NCBI GenBank assembly: GCA_024642775.1
Contig: JAHEAL010000006.1
Location: 39,285-97,832, forward strand
Source: Nitrosomonadales bacterium
GTDB taxonomy: Bacteria; Pseudomonadota; Gammaproteobacteria; Burkholderiales; Methylophilaceae
Direction of reading: 5' to 3'
DNA length: 58,548 nt
Positions 8,448 through 17,163 of this stretch are shown here, in pieces. The stretch's first letter is position 1. Each line of letters starts with the position of its first letter. The notes below the pieces were generated by a model. That model did no database searches and had not been told where the DNA came from. It saw nothing but the letters and a program-made list of their open reading frames with translations. The position numbers and the translations under genes were made by a program.

Positions 8448-10181
8448 CTATGAAATTATTTTTAAGGTTTGATATAGTGAATAACTAACTATCCAGGCAA
8501 GGATCAGTGACCACAATAACGACTTAATGACTAAATTCATACTCTTTGACTCATTTTTAAGAGTGGCAATGGTTGATAGACATGGTGTATAAATTAATGT
8601 AAAAGTCATAAAACTTAAGGCTTGTTGCCATGTGATTTGTGAGCTAAGAACCAAGGAAAGATTAGTCGACTCCGTAGCAAAAATAACTGCTAACGCCCCA
8701 ATTAGAATTTCCTTAGCAATAAATCCAAATATTAAGGCAAGAATTAAACTTTCATTTATTCCAATGGGACTAAAAATAGGGCTTAAATTTTCAGTCATAA
8801 ATTGAGCCATATTAAAATGATTATCACCAATCGAAAAATTGAAATTTAACATTATCCAAACCATAATTACACCAGCTAAGATAAATTTCGACGCTCTTTG
8901 AATGAAGTGCTTGATTTCATTATAAGCCCTCATAAATGTTTGCTTTAGGGAAGGTAATCGATAAGGGGGTAATTCAATAATGATTGACTCAAGAGAGGCA
9001 TTCCTGTCTCTAAAAACGAGAGCCGTAATTACAATTATTAGAAAGCTTAAAAGATACATTGAGAATAATACGAGAGCTCCAAGCTGCGCATCAAAAAAAA
9101 TGGCAGTAAAAAAAAGAAACACTTGTAACCTTGCAGAGCACAGGGAAAAAGGAATTACTAGCATGGTTAAAAACCTTGTACTTTTTGATCGCATGATCTT
9201 AGAGCCAATTAGGGCAGGAACGTTACATCCAAAACCAAACAAGATCATAACAAACCCTCGACCATCAAGCCCAATTTTCTCCATGAATTTATCCATGATA
9301 AATGCCGATCTAGATAAGTAACCGCTGTCCTCGACAAATGACATCACAATAAAAAAAATAATTATTACTGGTACAAAGCTTAAAATTGTAGTGACACCCA
9401 AGTAGATCCCATCAAAAATAAATGAATTCAAGGTTTCGGGTAAATGATAAGAAATTTTCTGCTGCGTGTATATTCCAAACCAGTCAAATAATAAATTGAG
9501 TTTGTCTTGTATGGGCTCTGCAATTCCATAAATAAATTGAAATAATAAAAATAATAAAATAAAGAAAAATGGGAGACCTGCCACCGGGTGAAGCATTAGA
9601 TTATCAAGAATCGAAGTTATCTTGGAGTTTAAAACCTTGGGGTAAGAGATAAATTTTTTTAATTCGGCATCTTCAATAGGAATAAACTTTTTTAAAATTA
9701 CAGACTTTGTTTTTTTTTGGGCTAAAAACTCATATCCTTTATGATATTTTGCGCTTATTTCGTGAACAGGGACACCTAGTCGTCTTTCAAGACCTTTGTG
9801 ATCAATTTTTATTGATAGGGAGTGGGCTTCATCCGCCATGTTGCATAAAATTCTTAATTTATAGCCCAATTCAATAAGTGTGTTGGCTAACATTAGCTGG
9901 CGATCGATTTGAGTTGAGTTCAATATGTAATATATTTCATCCACTTGATTGTTATCTAAATAATTCATAACAACAACTTCATCATCACTTGACGCTTTCA
10001 GAGAATAAATTCCAGGAAGGTCAATAAGCTCTGATAGCTCACCGTTTATCATTGTTTTGACTGACTGAATATCAACCGTAGCCCCTGGCCAGTTTGCTAC
10101 TTTTGCTGATGCGCCACTGATCGAATTAAAAAAGGTTGACTTACCTGAGTTTGGCATTCCTATTAAAGCAATTTTTTTCAT
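8448..10181 (-). CDS. feoB: ferrous iron transport protein B, short form
   Basis: FeoB is the inner-membrane Fe(II) transporter. The N-terminal G domain has the P-loop GMPNSGKST (residues 7-15), DLPGIYSL and the base-specificity motif NMADEA. The membrane part carries the two conserved Cys-containing gate motifs GFGCNVPAL and PFSLCSARL. At 577 residues it is much shorter than the ~770-residue E. coli protein. Both domains are present, so the loss lies in linkers and the C-terminal region. It overlaps feoA by 4 nt. No feoC follows. Confidence 0.93.
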   Translation of the reverse strand: MKKIALIGMPNSGKSTFFNSISGASAKVANWPGATVDIQSVKTMINGELSELIDLPGIYSLKASSDDEVVVMNYLDNNQVDEIYYILNSTQIDRQLMLANTLIELGYKLRILCNMADEAHSLSIKIDHKGLERRLGVPVHEISAKYHKGYEFLAQKKTKSVILKKFIPIEDAELKKFISYPKVLNSKITSILDNLMLHPVAGLPFFFILLFLLFQFIYGIAEPIQDKLNLLFDWFGIYTQQKISYHLPETLNSFIFDGIYLGVTTILSFVPVIIIFFIVMSFVEDSGYLSRSAFIMDKFMEKIGLDGRGFVMILFGFGCNVPALIGSKIMRSKSTRFLTMLVIPFSLCSARLQVFLFFTAIFFDAQLGALVLFSMYLLSFLIIVITALVFRDRNASLESIIIELPPYRLPSLKQTFMRAYNEIKHFIQRASKFILAGVIMVWIMLNFNFSIGDNHFNMAQFMTENLSPIFSPIGINESLILALIFGFIAKEILIGALAVIFATESTNLSLVLSSQITWQQALSFMTFTLIYTPCLSTIATLKNESKSMNLVIKSLLWSLILAWIVSYSLYQTLKIIS

Positions 10182-10408
10182 AAAGATTCAACTTTAATTC
10201 GTTTTGCGTCAACGGCTCTAATCATAAAGCTCGTGGTGCTGATTCTGATGTAGAGAGGCCCATTGGTTCTTTTATGGATAATTGTAGCAATTTTATTTTT
10301 TTTCATGCCCAAAGCATTAAGTCTTGTTACAAAGGTTTCATCGTGATCGATTAATATAATCTTTGCGCTCTGATTTATCCCGATATCAGCTAGAGTTTTA
10401 TTTTTCAA
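10178..10408 (-). CDS. feoA: ferrous iron transport protein A
   Basis: This is a 76-residue SH3-like FeoA domain (TLADIGINQSAKIILID, VTRLNALGMKKNK) that assists FeoB. It overlaps feoB by 4 nt and the end of the parvulin gene by 11 nt, so it belongs to the yciB-to-feoB run. No Fur box was recognised in front of it, because its upstream region is coding. Confidence 0.88.
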   Translation of the reverse strand: MKNKTLADIGINQSAKIILIDHDETFVTRLNALGMKKNKIATIIHKRTNGPLYIRISTTSFMIRAVDAKRIKVESL

Positions 10409-11171
10409 TATTTGCCTCTCGCTTTAGCTCATCGATATGTTTTTTTAGTTTTGTTTTCTGAGCCTTTTCAATAATTTTTTTTCGTATATCTTTTAATTCA
10501 GGAGCTTTGAGTTTTCGTTTTTCTGCGATAACTAAAAGATGCCATCCAAATTGAGTTTGAAAAGGGTCACTTAATTTGTTTAATTCAATCTGTTCCGCCT
10601 GGACTATGATTCCATCAACCATATCTTTTTTACTGAACCATCCAAGCTCTCCACCTTTATCCTTGGACGATTTGTCCAAAGACAAGTTTTTAGCTAGCTC
10701 TTGAAATTCTTCTCCAGCTTGAATTCTTTTATAAATTTGGTTGGCCTCATTCTTGGATTTAACCAAAATATGCTTCCCATTAAATTCAATATCCTTAAAA
10801 TTTTTTACATAAGAAGAATAAGTTTTTTTAATTTCTTCCTCTTCAATTGGATTTTTTTTTAAAAAATCTTTGAGGTATTCTGTATAAGCCATCTCCATGT
10901 AGGTTAATTCAACTTTTGAAAGAAACTTAGATTCATTTGTTATCCCATCTTCAACCGCCTTTTGGGTGATAACTTCAAGCTCAATCAACCTGTCTTTGAT
11001 GTTTGTTTTCATTTCATCAGATACCTCTTTTCCCTGAATTTCAAGTTCACCTTTAATATAATTTATTAGCTCATTATTTATAACCGACTCATTTACATAA
11101 ATATTCACTTCAGCAAATGATCTGCAGCAAATAAAGAAAATAATAAGCAAAAAAGAAAATTTGGTATTCAT
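10398..11171 (-). CDS. periplasmic peptidyl-prolyl isomerase (parvulin/PpiC-SurA type)
   Basis: The 257-residue protein has a signal peptide (residues 1-20, ending RSFAEV), an N-terminal helical SurA_N-like region, and a parvulin domain at about 130-225. That domain is marked by KHILVKSKNEANQIYKRI, KGGELGWFSKKDMVDG and FGWHLLVIAEKR. It probably catalyses prolyl isomerisation and chaperones envelope proteins. It overlaps bolA by 4 nt and feoA by 11 nt. The bolA-ppiC pairing is common in Betaproteobacteria. Confidence 0.9.
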   Translation of the reverse strand: MNTKFSFLLIIFFICCRSFAEVNIYVNESVINNELINYIKGELEIQGKEVSDEMKTNIKDRLIELEVITQKAVEDGITNESKFLSKVELTYMEMAYTEYLKDFLKKNPIEEEEIKKTYSSYVKNFKDIEFNGKHILVKSKNEANQIYKRIQAGEEFQELAKNLSLDKSSKDKGGELGWFSKKDMVDGIIVQAEQIELNKLSDPFQTQFGWHLLVIAEKRKLKAPELKDIRKKIIEKAQKTKLKKHIDELKREANIEK

Positions 11172-11413
11172 GGAGTTTCAGTCTTAATTTGAAGAGCATG
11201 AATTTTATTTGGTATCAAATCCTTAAGGGGGTCATAAACCATTCTGTGTCTTTCAAGACTTGATTTATACTCAAAAAAATTACTAGAAATCACGATAGAG
11301 AAATGACCTCCACCATTATTACCAGCATGACCTGCATGATGATGAGAGTCATCTGTAATTTCTAACTTAATGGGTTCCAGTATTGAAAGTCTGGATTTTA
11401 TTTCGTCGATCAT
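11168..11413 (-). CDS. bolA: BolA family protein
   Basis: This 81-residue BolA domain has the conserved SHHHAGHAG and GGHFSIVIS segments and the RHRMVYDPL helix. Family members bind monothiol glutaredoxins through a shared [2Fe-2S] cluster or act as DNA-binding regulators. The histidines suitable for cluster ligation are present. It overlaps the parvulin gene by 4 nt. Confidence 0.92.
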   Translation of the reverse strand: MIDEIKSRLSILEPIKLEITDDSHHHAGHAGNNGGGHFSIVISSNFFEYKSSLERHRMVYDPLKDLIPNKIHALQIKTETP

Positions 11414-11419
11414 AATAAT

Positions 11420-11719
11420 TTAGGGTAAAACTTTCTTAAAAGGACTGACTTCGGAATTTTCGTAAACTCCAGATTTTAAATAGGGGTCATTATTTGCCCA
11501 AATTTTTGCCTCTTCCAGTGACTCAAATTCAGCAACAATTAAACTTCCAAGATAACCATTTGGTCCTGGATCGATATTATCAATTGCAGGAAGTGGGCCG
11601 GCAAGCAATAGCCTTCCTTTATTTTGAAGTTCTTGCAGTCTTTTTATATGCTCAGGTCTCGAGGCGAGTCTTTGTTCTAAACAATCTTTGTTATCTTTAC
11701 TGTAAATGCAATACCACAT
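11420..11719 (-). CDS. yciI: YciI-like protein
   Basis: The 99-residue YciI domain protein begins MWYCIYSKDNKDCLEQR and contains RPEHIKRLQELQ, LLLAGPLPA and EEAKIWANNDPY, all typical of the ferredoxin-like dimeric YCII fold with a His-Asp pair. The biochemical function is unknown. It lies between yciB (1-nt overlap) and bolA (6-nt gap), a conserved order. Confidence 0.9.
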   Translation of the reverse strand: MWYCIYSKDNKDCLEQRLASRPEHIKRLQELQNKGRLLLAGPLPAIDNIDPGPNGYLGSLIVAEFESLEEAKIWANNDPYLKSGVYENSEVSPFKKVLP

Positions 11720-12243
11720 TATTGATTTTCCTTTGCAATAATCAGTCCTATATAAAAAACAAATATCAGTAATAAAGAAGTGATGCCAAATAGCTTAAAA
11801 TTAACCCAAGTATCTTCATTAAAATTGAATGCAACATACAAATTTAAAATACCAAGAAAGATCATAAAAAATGATGTATTTAAATTTATCTTTGACCATA
11901 TTTTTTGATTCAATTTTACTTGATGGCCCATCATTCTTTCCATTAAATTTTTTTTAAAAACGTAATTACTTATTAACAGAGCAAGAGCGAGTAGCCAATA
12001 TATGGCTGTTGGTTTCCACATTATAAAAGTATTGTCTTTAAGGATAATAGTCAGTCCCCCAAGTATGCTGATAAGGAGGGTATTGACTAACATCATTTTT
12101 TCTATTTTTTTATTAATGAAATAAGATCCAATAAGCAAAACAATGCTTACTACAATTGCACCAAAAGTTGCCAAAAAAATATTTGAAACTTTATAAATTG
12201 TAAAAAAAACAATAACGGGTAGTAGGTCTAAAAAAAATTTCAT
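11719..12243 (-). CDS. yciB: inner-membrane septation/intracellular-growth protein YciB
   Basis: This is a 174-residue polytopic protein with about five or six hydrophobic segments. It starts MKFFLDLLPVIVFFTIYKV and contains FKKNLMERMMGHQ and WTKLN-like patches (here WSKINLNTSFF) typical of YciB/IspZ. The family affects cell-envelope integrity and division. It is the first gene of the minus-strand run toward feoB and purL and is divergent from the PHP gene across 47 bp. Confidence 0.93.
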   Translation of the reverse strand: MKFFLDLLPVIVFFTIYKVSNIFLATFGAIVVSIVLLIGSYFINKKIEKMMLVNTLLISILGGLTIILKDNTFIMWKPTAIYWLLALALLISNYVFKKNLMERMMGHQVKLNQKIWSKINLNTSFFMIFLGILNLYVAFNFNEDTWVNFKLFGITSLLLIFVFYIGLIIAKENQ

Positions 12244-12290
12244 AATTTAATAACTGACAGTTGATATAAACTATAGTACATTTAAGTCAT

Positions 12291-13118
12291 ATGTATATAG
12301 TTGATTTGCACTCACATTCTAACGTATCTGATGGTATTTTAAAGCCTGAAGAATTAATTTCATACGCAAAAGAAAAGAAAGTTAATATGATTGCTTTAAC
12401 AGATCATGATGATATTTCTGGTTTAGATGAAGCAAGAAATAAGGCACAAGCCCTAGGAATTCATTTTATCAATGGCGTAGAGATCTCAGTTACATGGAGA
12501 TCAAGGACTATTCATATGCTCGGGCTTAATTTCGATTCAAATAATGATAATTTAATAAAAGGTCTCAAGTCTATAAGAGAAGGAAGGGTTGAGCGAGCAA
12601 AAAAGATTGCTTATGGTTTAGCAATGGTCGGAATACCGAATGCTTATGAAGGAGCGAAGTCATTTGCTTCACATCAGGTTATTGGTAGAGTTCATTTTGC
12701 CCATTTTTTAGTATCTCAAGGCTACTCTAAGAATATAAAAAGTGTTTTTAACAAATTTATGACTAAAGGCAAGCCTGGGTATGTTGACCATGACTGGGCA
12801 AGCATGGAGGAAGCTACAAGCTGGATAAGGGGTGCTGGAGGAATGCCGGTAATAGCTCATCCAGGACGCTATGACATGGGAAGTAAGCTCTATCCACAAT
12901 TTTTTGAGGAGTTTAAAAATATGGGCGGTGCTGGAATAGAAGTCATTTCAGGTAGCCAAAGTATGAATCAAGTAGATTACTTCGCAGCTTATTCAGAAAA
13001 ACATGAATTGTATGCGTCTGTTGGGTCTGATTTTCATGGACACGGAGTTTCACATAGAGATTTAGGTCCATTACATGAACTTCCCAAAAATACCGTTCCA
13101 ATTTGGGAAAATTTTTAG
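12291..13118 (+). CDS. PHP-domain phosphoesterase / 5'-3' exoribonuclease (RNase AM family)
   Basis: The 275-residue product has the PHP metal motifs DLHSHSNVSDG, ALTDHDD, GVEIS, an AHPGRYD histidine and a terminal GSDFHG. The closest known family is YciV/TrpH, now called RNase AM, which removes 5' nucleotides from structured RNA ends including rRNA precursors. The exact substrate here is inferred from the family. It is the first gene of the rightward unit with the M50 protease and trpS. Confidence 0.9.
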   Translation: MYIVDLHSHSNVSDGILKPEELISYAKEKKVNMIALTDHDDISGLDEARNKAQALGIHFINGVEISVTWRSRTIHMLGLNFDSNNDNLIKGLKSIREGRVERAKKIAYGLAMVGIPNAYEGAKSFASHQVIGRVHFAHFLVSQGYSKNIKSVFNKFMTKGKPGYVDHDWASMEEATSWIRGAGGMPVIAHPGRYDMGSKLYPQFFEEFKNMGGAGIEVISGSQSMNQVDYFAAYSEKHELYASVGSDFHGHGVSHRDLGPLHELPKNTVPIWENF

Positions 13119-13142
13119 AAAAGGTATTGGTATAATAAGCAT

Positions 13143-13778
13143 ATGGAATTAAACACAATTCAATACTTTACAATTTCTATTATCCCAGTGTTGTTGGCAA
13201 TTACTGTTCATGAGGCAGCTCATGGCTATGCGGCTAAGTATTTTGGGGATAAGACAGCCTTTTTCTTAGGTAGGATCACTCTAAATCCAACAAAACACAT
13301 AGATCCTATAGGAACAGTTTTAATTCCTGGAGCACTCTTGCTGTTAGGTGCGCCTTTTTTGTTCGGATGGGCAAAGCCTGTTCCGGTAAATTTTTCAAAT
13401 CTTAAAAATCCAAAAAAAAATATGCTTTGGGTTGCATTGGCTGGACCTGCATCTAATTTTATAATGGCTATCTTGTGGACAATATTATTAGCTTTATCTC
13501 AAAAGATATCGGGATCAATTTTTCTTCTAGGAATGTGCCAGGTAGGTGTTATGATCAATTTGGTGTTAATGCTTTTAAATCTCTTGCCTATTCCTCCTCT
13601 GGACGGAGGTAGGGTCGCGATCAGCTTACTCCCCAACCCTTGGTCGTTTAAGCTAGCAGGAATGGAAAGATACGGTATGTTTTTTCTACTTTTTTTAATT
13701 ATGAGCGGCCTACTATCAACAATATTATTACCTTTAATTCGACTGTTTCAGGGGTTGTTAGCAGGTATTTTTTTATAA
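13143..13778 (+). CDS. site-2 protease family (M50) membrane metalloprotease
   Basis: This 211-residue integral membrane protein has the zinc motif HEAAH (residues 23-27) in the first transmembrane segment. The third ligand lies in NLLPIPPLDGGR near residues 148-159. It lacks the PDZ domain of RseP, so it is the compact SREBP-M50 subtype. The substrate is unknown. It sits between the PHP gene and trpS, a conserved betaproteobacterial order. Confidence 0.9.
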   Translation: MELNTIQYFTISIIPVLLAITVHEAAHGYAAKYFGDKTAFFLGRITLNPTKHIDPIGTVLIPGALLLLGAPFLFGWAKPVPVNFSNLKNPKKNMLWVALAGPASNFIMAILWTILLALSQKISGSIFLLGMCQVGVMINLVLMLLNLLPIPPLDGGRVAISLLPNPWSFKLAGMERYGMFFLLFLIMSGLLSTILLPLIRLFQGLLAGIFL

Positions 13779-13796
13779 ATAAATTATGGAAGTGTA

Positions 13797-14996
13797 ATGG
13801 CAATTGAGCGAATTGTTTCTGGAATGAGACCTACGGGCAACCTTCATTTAGGTCACTATAACGGTGTTTTAAAAAATTGGATTCAACTTCAACATGAATG
13901 TGAATGTTTTTTCTTTGTTGCAGACTGGCATGCACTAACCACACATTATGATTCACCTGAAGTTATTGAAGAAAATGTCTGGGAAATGGTTATTGACTGG
14001 CTTGCTGCTGGAGTTGACCCTTCTCACGCAACTGTTTTTATCCAATCTCATGTTCCAGAGCATGCCGAATTACATACCTTGTTAAGTATGATTACTCCTC
14101 TGGGATGGCTCGAGCGTGTCCCTACCTACAAAGATCAGCAAGAAAAGTTAAGTGCTAAGGATCTTTCTACCTATGGATTTTTGGGATACCCTTTATTGCA
14201 AAGCGCTGACATATTAATTTATAAAGCAACTCAAGTTCCTGTTGGTGAGGATCAGGTTCCACACGTTGAATTCACAAGAGAGGTTGCCCGACGTTTTAAT
14301 CATTTGTATGGAAAAGAAGCTGGGTATGAAGAAAAAGCACAAGAAGCAATAAAAAAATTAGGTTCAAAGAAAAGTAAGCTTTATTATGAGCTAAAAAGCA
14401 CTTACCAAGAAGAAGGTGATGATCAAGCTTTAGAGTCTGGACAATCCTTAATTGATGATCATCAAGGGTTAAGTCTGGGGGATAAAGAAAGATTATTGGG
14501 CTATTTAGAAGGAGGCGGAAAGATAATATTACTCGAACCTGAGTATAAGCTGGCTCCAGCCTCAAAGATGATTGGTTTAGATGGACAAAAAATGTCCAAA
14601 TCCTACAACAATACTATTGCTTTAAGAGAGTCAAAAGAAAGCGTTGAGAAAAAAATTAAAACAATGCCAACCGATCCTGCTAGAGTCAGACGGACAGATC
14701 CTGGCGACCCTAATAAATGCCCTGTATGGCAATTGCATCAAGTATATTCAACTGAAGAGGTTCAATTATGGTCAAGAAAAGGGTGTACTTCTGCTGGTAT
14801 TGGATGTATTGAATGTAAACAGCCAATTATTGATGAGGTAACTAAAGAATTAAAACCCATTCAAGAACGAGCCATTCATTATGTTGAAAATCCTGATTTG
14901 GTAAAAAGTGTAGTGGCTGAGGGCTCAGAGAAGGCGAGAAAGTTAGCTCGAGAAACCATGAGAGAAGTTCGAGAAGCTATGGGGTTAAATTTTTAG
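13797..14996 (+). CDS. trpS: tryptophanyl-tRNA synthetase (long form)
   Basis: This class I synthetase charges tRNA-Trp. The HIGH-type motif appears as GNLHLGHYNG, and the KMSKS loop is GQKMSKSYNN. The 399-residue length exceeds the ~334 of E. coli because of an insertion before the KMSKS loop (about residues 185-265), a form I associate with Betaproteobacteria. Its stop shares one base with the GTG start of scpA (TAGTG), suggesting coupling. Confidence 0.97.
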   Translation: MAIERIVSGMRPTGNLHLGHYNGVLKNWIQLQHECECFFFVADWHALTTHYDSPEVIEENVWEMVIDWLAAGVDPSHATVFIQSHVPEHAELHTLLSMITPLGWLERVPTYKDQQEKLSAKDLSTYGFLGYPLLQSADILIYKATQVPVGEDQVPHVEFTREVARRFNHLYGKEAGYEEKAQEAIKKLGSKKSKLYYELKSTYQEEGDDQALESGQSLIDDHQGLSLGDKERLLGYLEGGGKIILLEPEYKLAPASKMIGLDGQKMSKSYNNTIALRESKESVEKKIKTMPTDPARVRRTDPGDPNKCPVWQLHQVYSTEEVQLWSRKGCTSAGIGCIECKQPIIDEVTKELKPIQERAIHYVENPDLVKSVVAEGSEKARKLARETMREVREAMGLNF

Positions 14997-15784
14997 TGGA
15001 AAACTTATCGATTAACCCTAACTTGCAAGCTAAAATTCATGGAGAACTTATTGCTGAATTTCCTCAGGATTTATATATACCTCCAGATGCTTTGGAAGTG
15101 TATTTGGAATCTTTTGAGGGGCCTCTGGATCTCCTATTGTATTTAATTAGAAAAAATAATTTGGATATATTAAATATACCAATGTTGGATTTAACCAACC
15201 AGTATATGGCATATGTCGACAAAATGAAGCAGGTTAAATTAGAATTAGCAGCAGATTATTTATTAATGACGGCGATGTTAATTGAAATTAAGTCGAGAAT
15301 GCTTGTGCCAAAACCTGAAGCAGCAGAGGAGGAGGGTGATGACCCAAGGTCAGAATTGGTACGTAAGTTAATTGAATACGAGTTAATTAAAGAGGCTTCG
15401 CTAAATCTTAATGAAATCCCACAATTAGGTCATGATAGATTTGCCACCGAAAATTATTTTCATAAGGTGGTAAAGACCTCTTTTCCTGAGGTTTCAATTG
15501 ATGATATTTTTGATGCTTGGCACAACGTAGTAAAAAGAGCTAGTCAGTTCAGTAGCCACCAAATTGATCGTTCTGAACTTTCCGTGAGAGAGCACATGTC
15601 ATCTATTTTAAGAAAATTGGAAAATGAGGAGCAAGTTTTATTTGAGGATTTATTTCTCAAGGATGAGCAGCCTATACAAAAATTAGTTGTATGTTTTTTA
15701 GCAATTTTAGAGTTATCAAAGGAAATGATGATTAAAATTTTTCAACAAGGAAACAATTCAAAAATATATTTAACAAAAATTTAA
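14996..15784 (+). CDS. scpA: segregation and condensation protein A
   Basis: ScpA is the kleisin of the bacterial SMC complex and bridges Smc heads during chromosome segregation. The 262-residue protein contains the typical FEGPLDLLLYLIRKNNLDI start of the kleisin core and a C-terminal winged-helix part. The start is GTG, directly overlapping the trpS stop. smc itself is not in this window. Confidence 0.95.
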   Translation: MENLSINPNLQAKIHGELIAEFPQDLYIPPDALEVYLESFEGPLDLLLYLIRKNNLDILNIPMLDLTNQYMAYVDKMKQVKLELAADYLLMTAMLIEIKSRMLVPKPEAAEEEGDDPRSELVRKLIEYELIKEASLNLNEIPQLGHDRFATENYFHKVVKTSFPEVSIDDIFDAWHNVVKRASQFSSHQIDRSELSVREHMSSILRKLENEEQVLFEDLFLKDEQPIQKLVVCFLAILELSKEMMIKIFQQGNNSKIYLTKI

Positions 15785-15785
15785 T

Positions 15786-16406
15786 ATGGAAGAAATAATT
15801 AAATTAAAAGAAGTTATAGAGGCAGCACTTCTTACCTCTTCAAAACCCTTATCTATTGATGAACTTCAAAAGCTTTACGAAGAAAAGATTGATCGATCGA
15901 CCATAAGAATGATTATTGATGAGCTTATGATTGACTGGAAAGATAAAACGTTAGATTTAGTAGAAGTTGCATCTGGCTATCGATTTGAGGCTAAGGTTAA
16001 ATTTACTGAACATTTGATGCGAATGAACCCTGATCGAGCACCCAAATATTCAAGGGCTGTATTAGAAGTCTTAGCAATTATTGCATACAGGCAGCCAGTT
16101 ACCAGAGGCGATATTGAAAGTATTAGGGGTGTGGCATTGAATCCTAATGCTATAAGGCAGTTAAGTGAGCGTGAGTGGATTGATATTATTGGTGTCAAGG
16201 AAACACCAGGTAGACCATCCTTGTATGGAACTACAAAGCATTTTTTAAATGATTTTGGGTTAAAAGATCTTTCAGAACTGCCTGATATTCAAAAATTTGA
16301 AGAACAATTAAATCTAGATTTATCGGACACTCAAGTATTGGTAAATTCAGTTGTTAAAAAATCCGAGGACCAGAAAAACACGGATCAAGAAAGTTATGAA
16401 GAGTAA
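15786..16406 (+). CDS. scpB: segregation and condensation protein B
   Basis: ScpB is the KITE subunit of SMC-ScpAB. The 206-residue protein has paired winged helices, with AIIAYRQPVTRGDIESIRGV and GRPSLYGTTKHFL as strong family markers. It starts one base after scpA ends and overlaps rluB by 11 nt. Confidence 0.96.
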   Translation: MEEIIKLKEVIEAALLTSSKPLSIDELQKLYEEKIDRSTIRMIIDELMIDWKDKTLDLVEVASGYRFEAKVKFTEHLMRMNPDRAPKYSRAVLEVLAIIAYRQPVTRGDIESIRGVALNPNAIRQLSEREWIDIIGVKETPGRPSLYGTTKHFLNDFGLKDLSELPDIQKFEEQLNLDLSDTQVLVNSVVKKSEDQKNTDQESYEE

Positions 16407-17163
16407 GGATAACTCTTTCCTACCAGAAAAGGAACGTATTCAAAAAGTGCTCGCAAATCATGGTATTGGATCTCGAAGGTCTATCGAGGAGTTAATTCGT
16501 CAAAATAAAATAACTGTCAATAAACAATTAGCTGAACTAGGTCAATTAATTAGTGGACAAGAACTTATTCATATAAATGGTAAAAGAATTTTTCTCAAAA
16601 ACATACAAAGTTTTGAGACCAGAGTTCTTATTTATCATAAGCCAGATGGCGAAATAGTTTCACATTCTGATCCCAAGCATCAAAAAACAGTCTTTCAGTC
16701 TTTACCTAAAATAAAAAATAGCAAATGGATTTCTATTGGCCGTTTGGATATCAATACATCTGGTTTATTATTGATTACCAATGATGGTAAGTTAGCTAAT
16801 CATATGATGCACCCAAGGTATGAAATTGATCGTGAATATTCGGTTCGCGTTCTCGGAAATGTTAATGATGAGGTAATTCGTAAAATCCAAAAAGGCGTGC
16901 ATTTGAGTGATGGTATAGCAAAAGTTGATTTATTTGAGCATACTGGCGGAGAGGGAGCGAATCAGTGGTATCGAATGGTTTTGCGGGAAGGAAGAAATCG
17001 TGAGGTAAGAAGAATAATTGAGTCTCAAGATTTAAAAGTAAGCCGTCTTATTAGAACAAGGTATGGACAGTTTGTCTTGCCATCTTATCTGAAACGAGGT
17101 CAGTATAAAGAGCTTGAAACAAAAGATGTGGAAAAGCTTTTAAAAGGTCTTGGAATCAATTAG
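16396..17163 (+). CDS. rluB: 23S rRNA pseudouridine synthase B
   Basis: RluB makes pseudouridine 2605 in 23S rRNA. An S4 domain (ERIQKVLANHGIGSRR) is followed by the RsuA-type catalytic core with nucleophile Asp118 in GRLDINTSG and the REGRNREVRR motif. I chose the ATG at 16396, giving 255 residues and an 11-nt overlap with scpB. An upstream TTG at 16351 would extend it deep into scpB with a basic tail of low complexity. The 3' end overlaps convergent prmB by 8 nt. Confidence 0.93.
   Translation: MKSKDNSFLPEKERIQKVLANHGIGSRRSIEELIRQNKITVNKQLAELGQLISGQELIHINGKRIFLKNIQSFETRVLIYHKPDGEIVSHSDPKHQKTVFQSLPKIKNSKWISIGRLDINTSGLLLITNDGKLANHMMHPRYEIDREYSVRVLGNVNDEVIRKIQKGVHLSDGIAKVDLFEHTGGEGANQWYRMVLREGRNREVRRIIESQDLKVSRLIRTRYGQFVLPSYLKRGQYKELETKDVEKLLKGLGIN

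Noticed and set aside
8980-9321. Plus-strand open frame opposite feoB
   Set aside because: It is antisense to conserved FeoB membrane segments and has no recognisable domain or Shine-Dalgarno.
12244-12290. Divergent promoter between yciB and the PHP gene
   Set aside because: TTGATA and TATAGT are present but overlap at wrong spacing, so no promoter is called.
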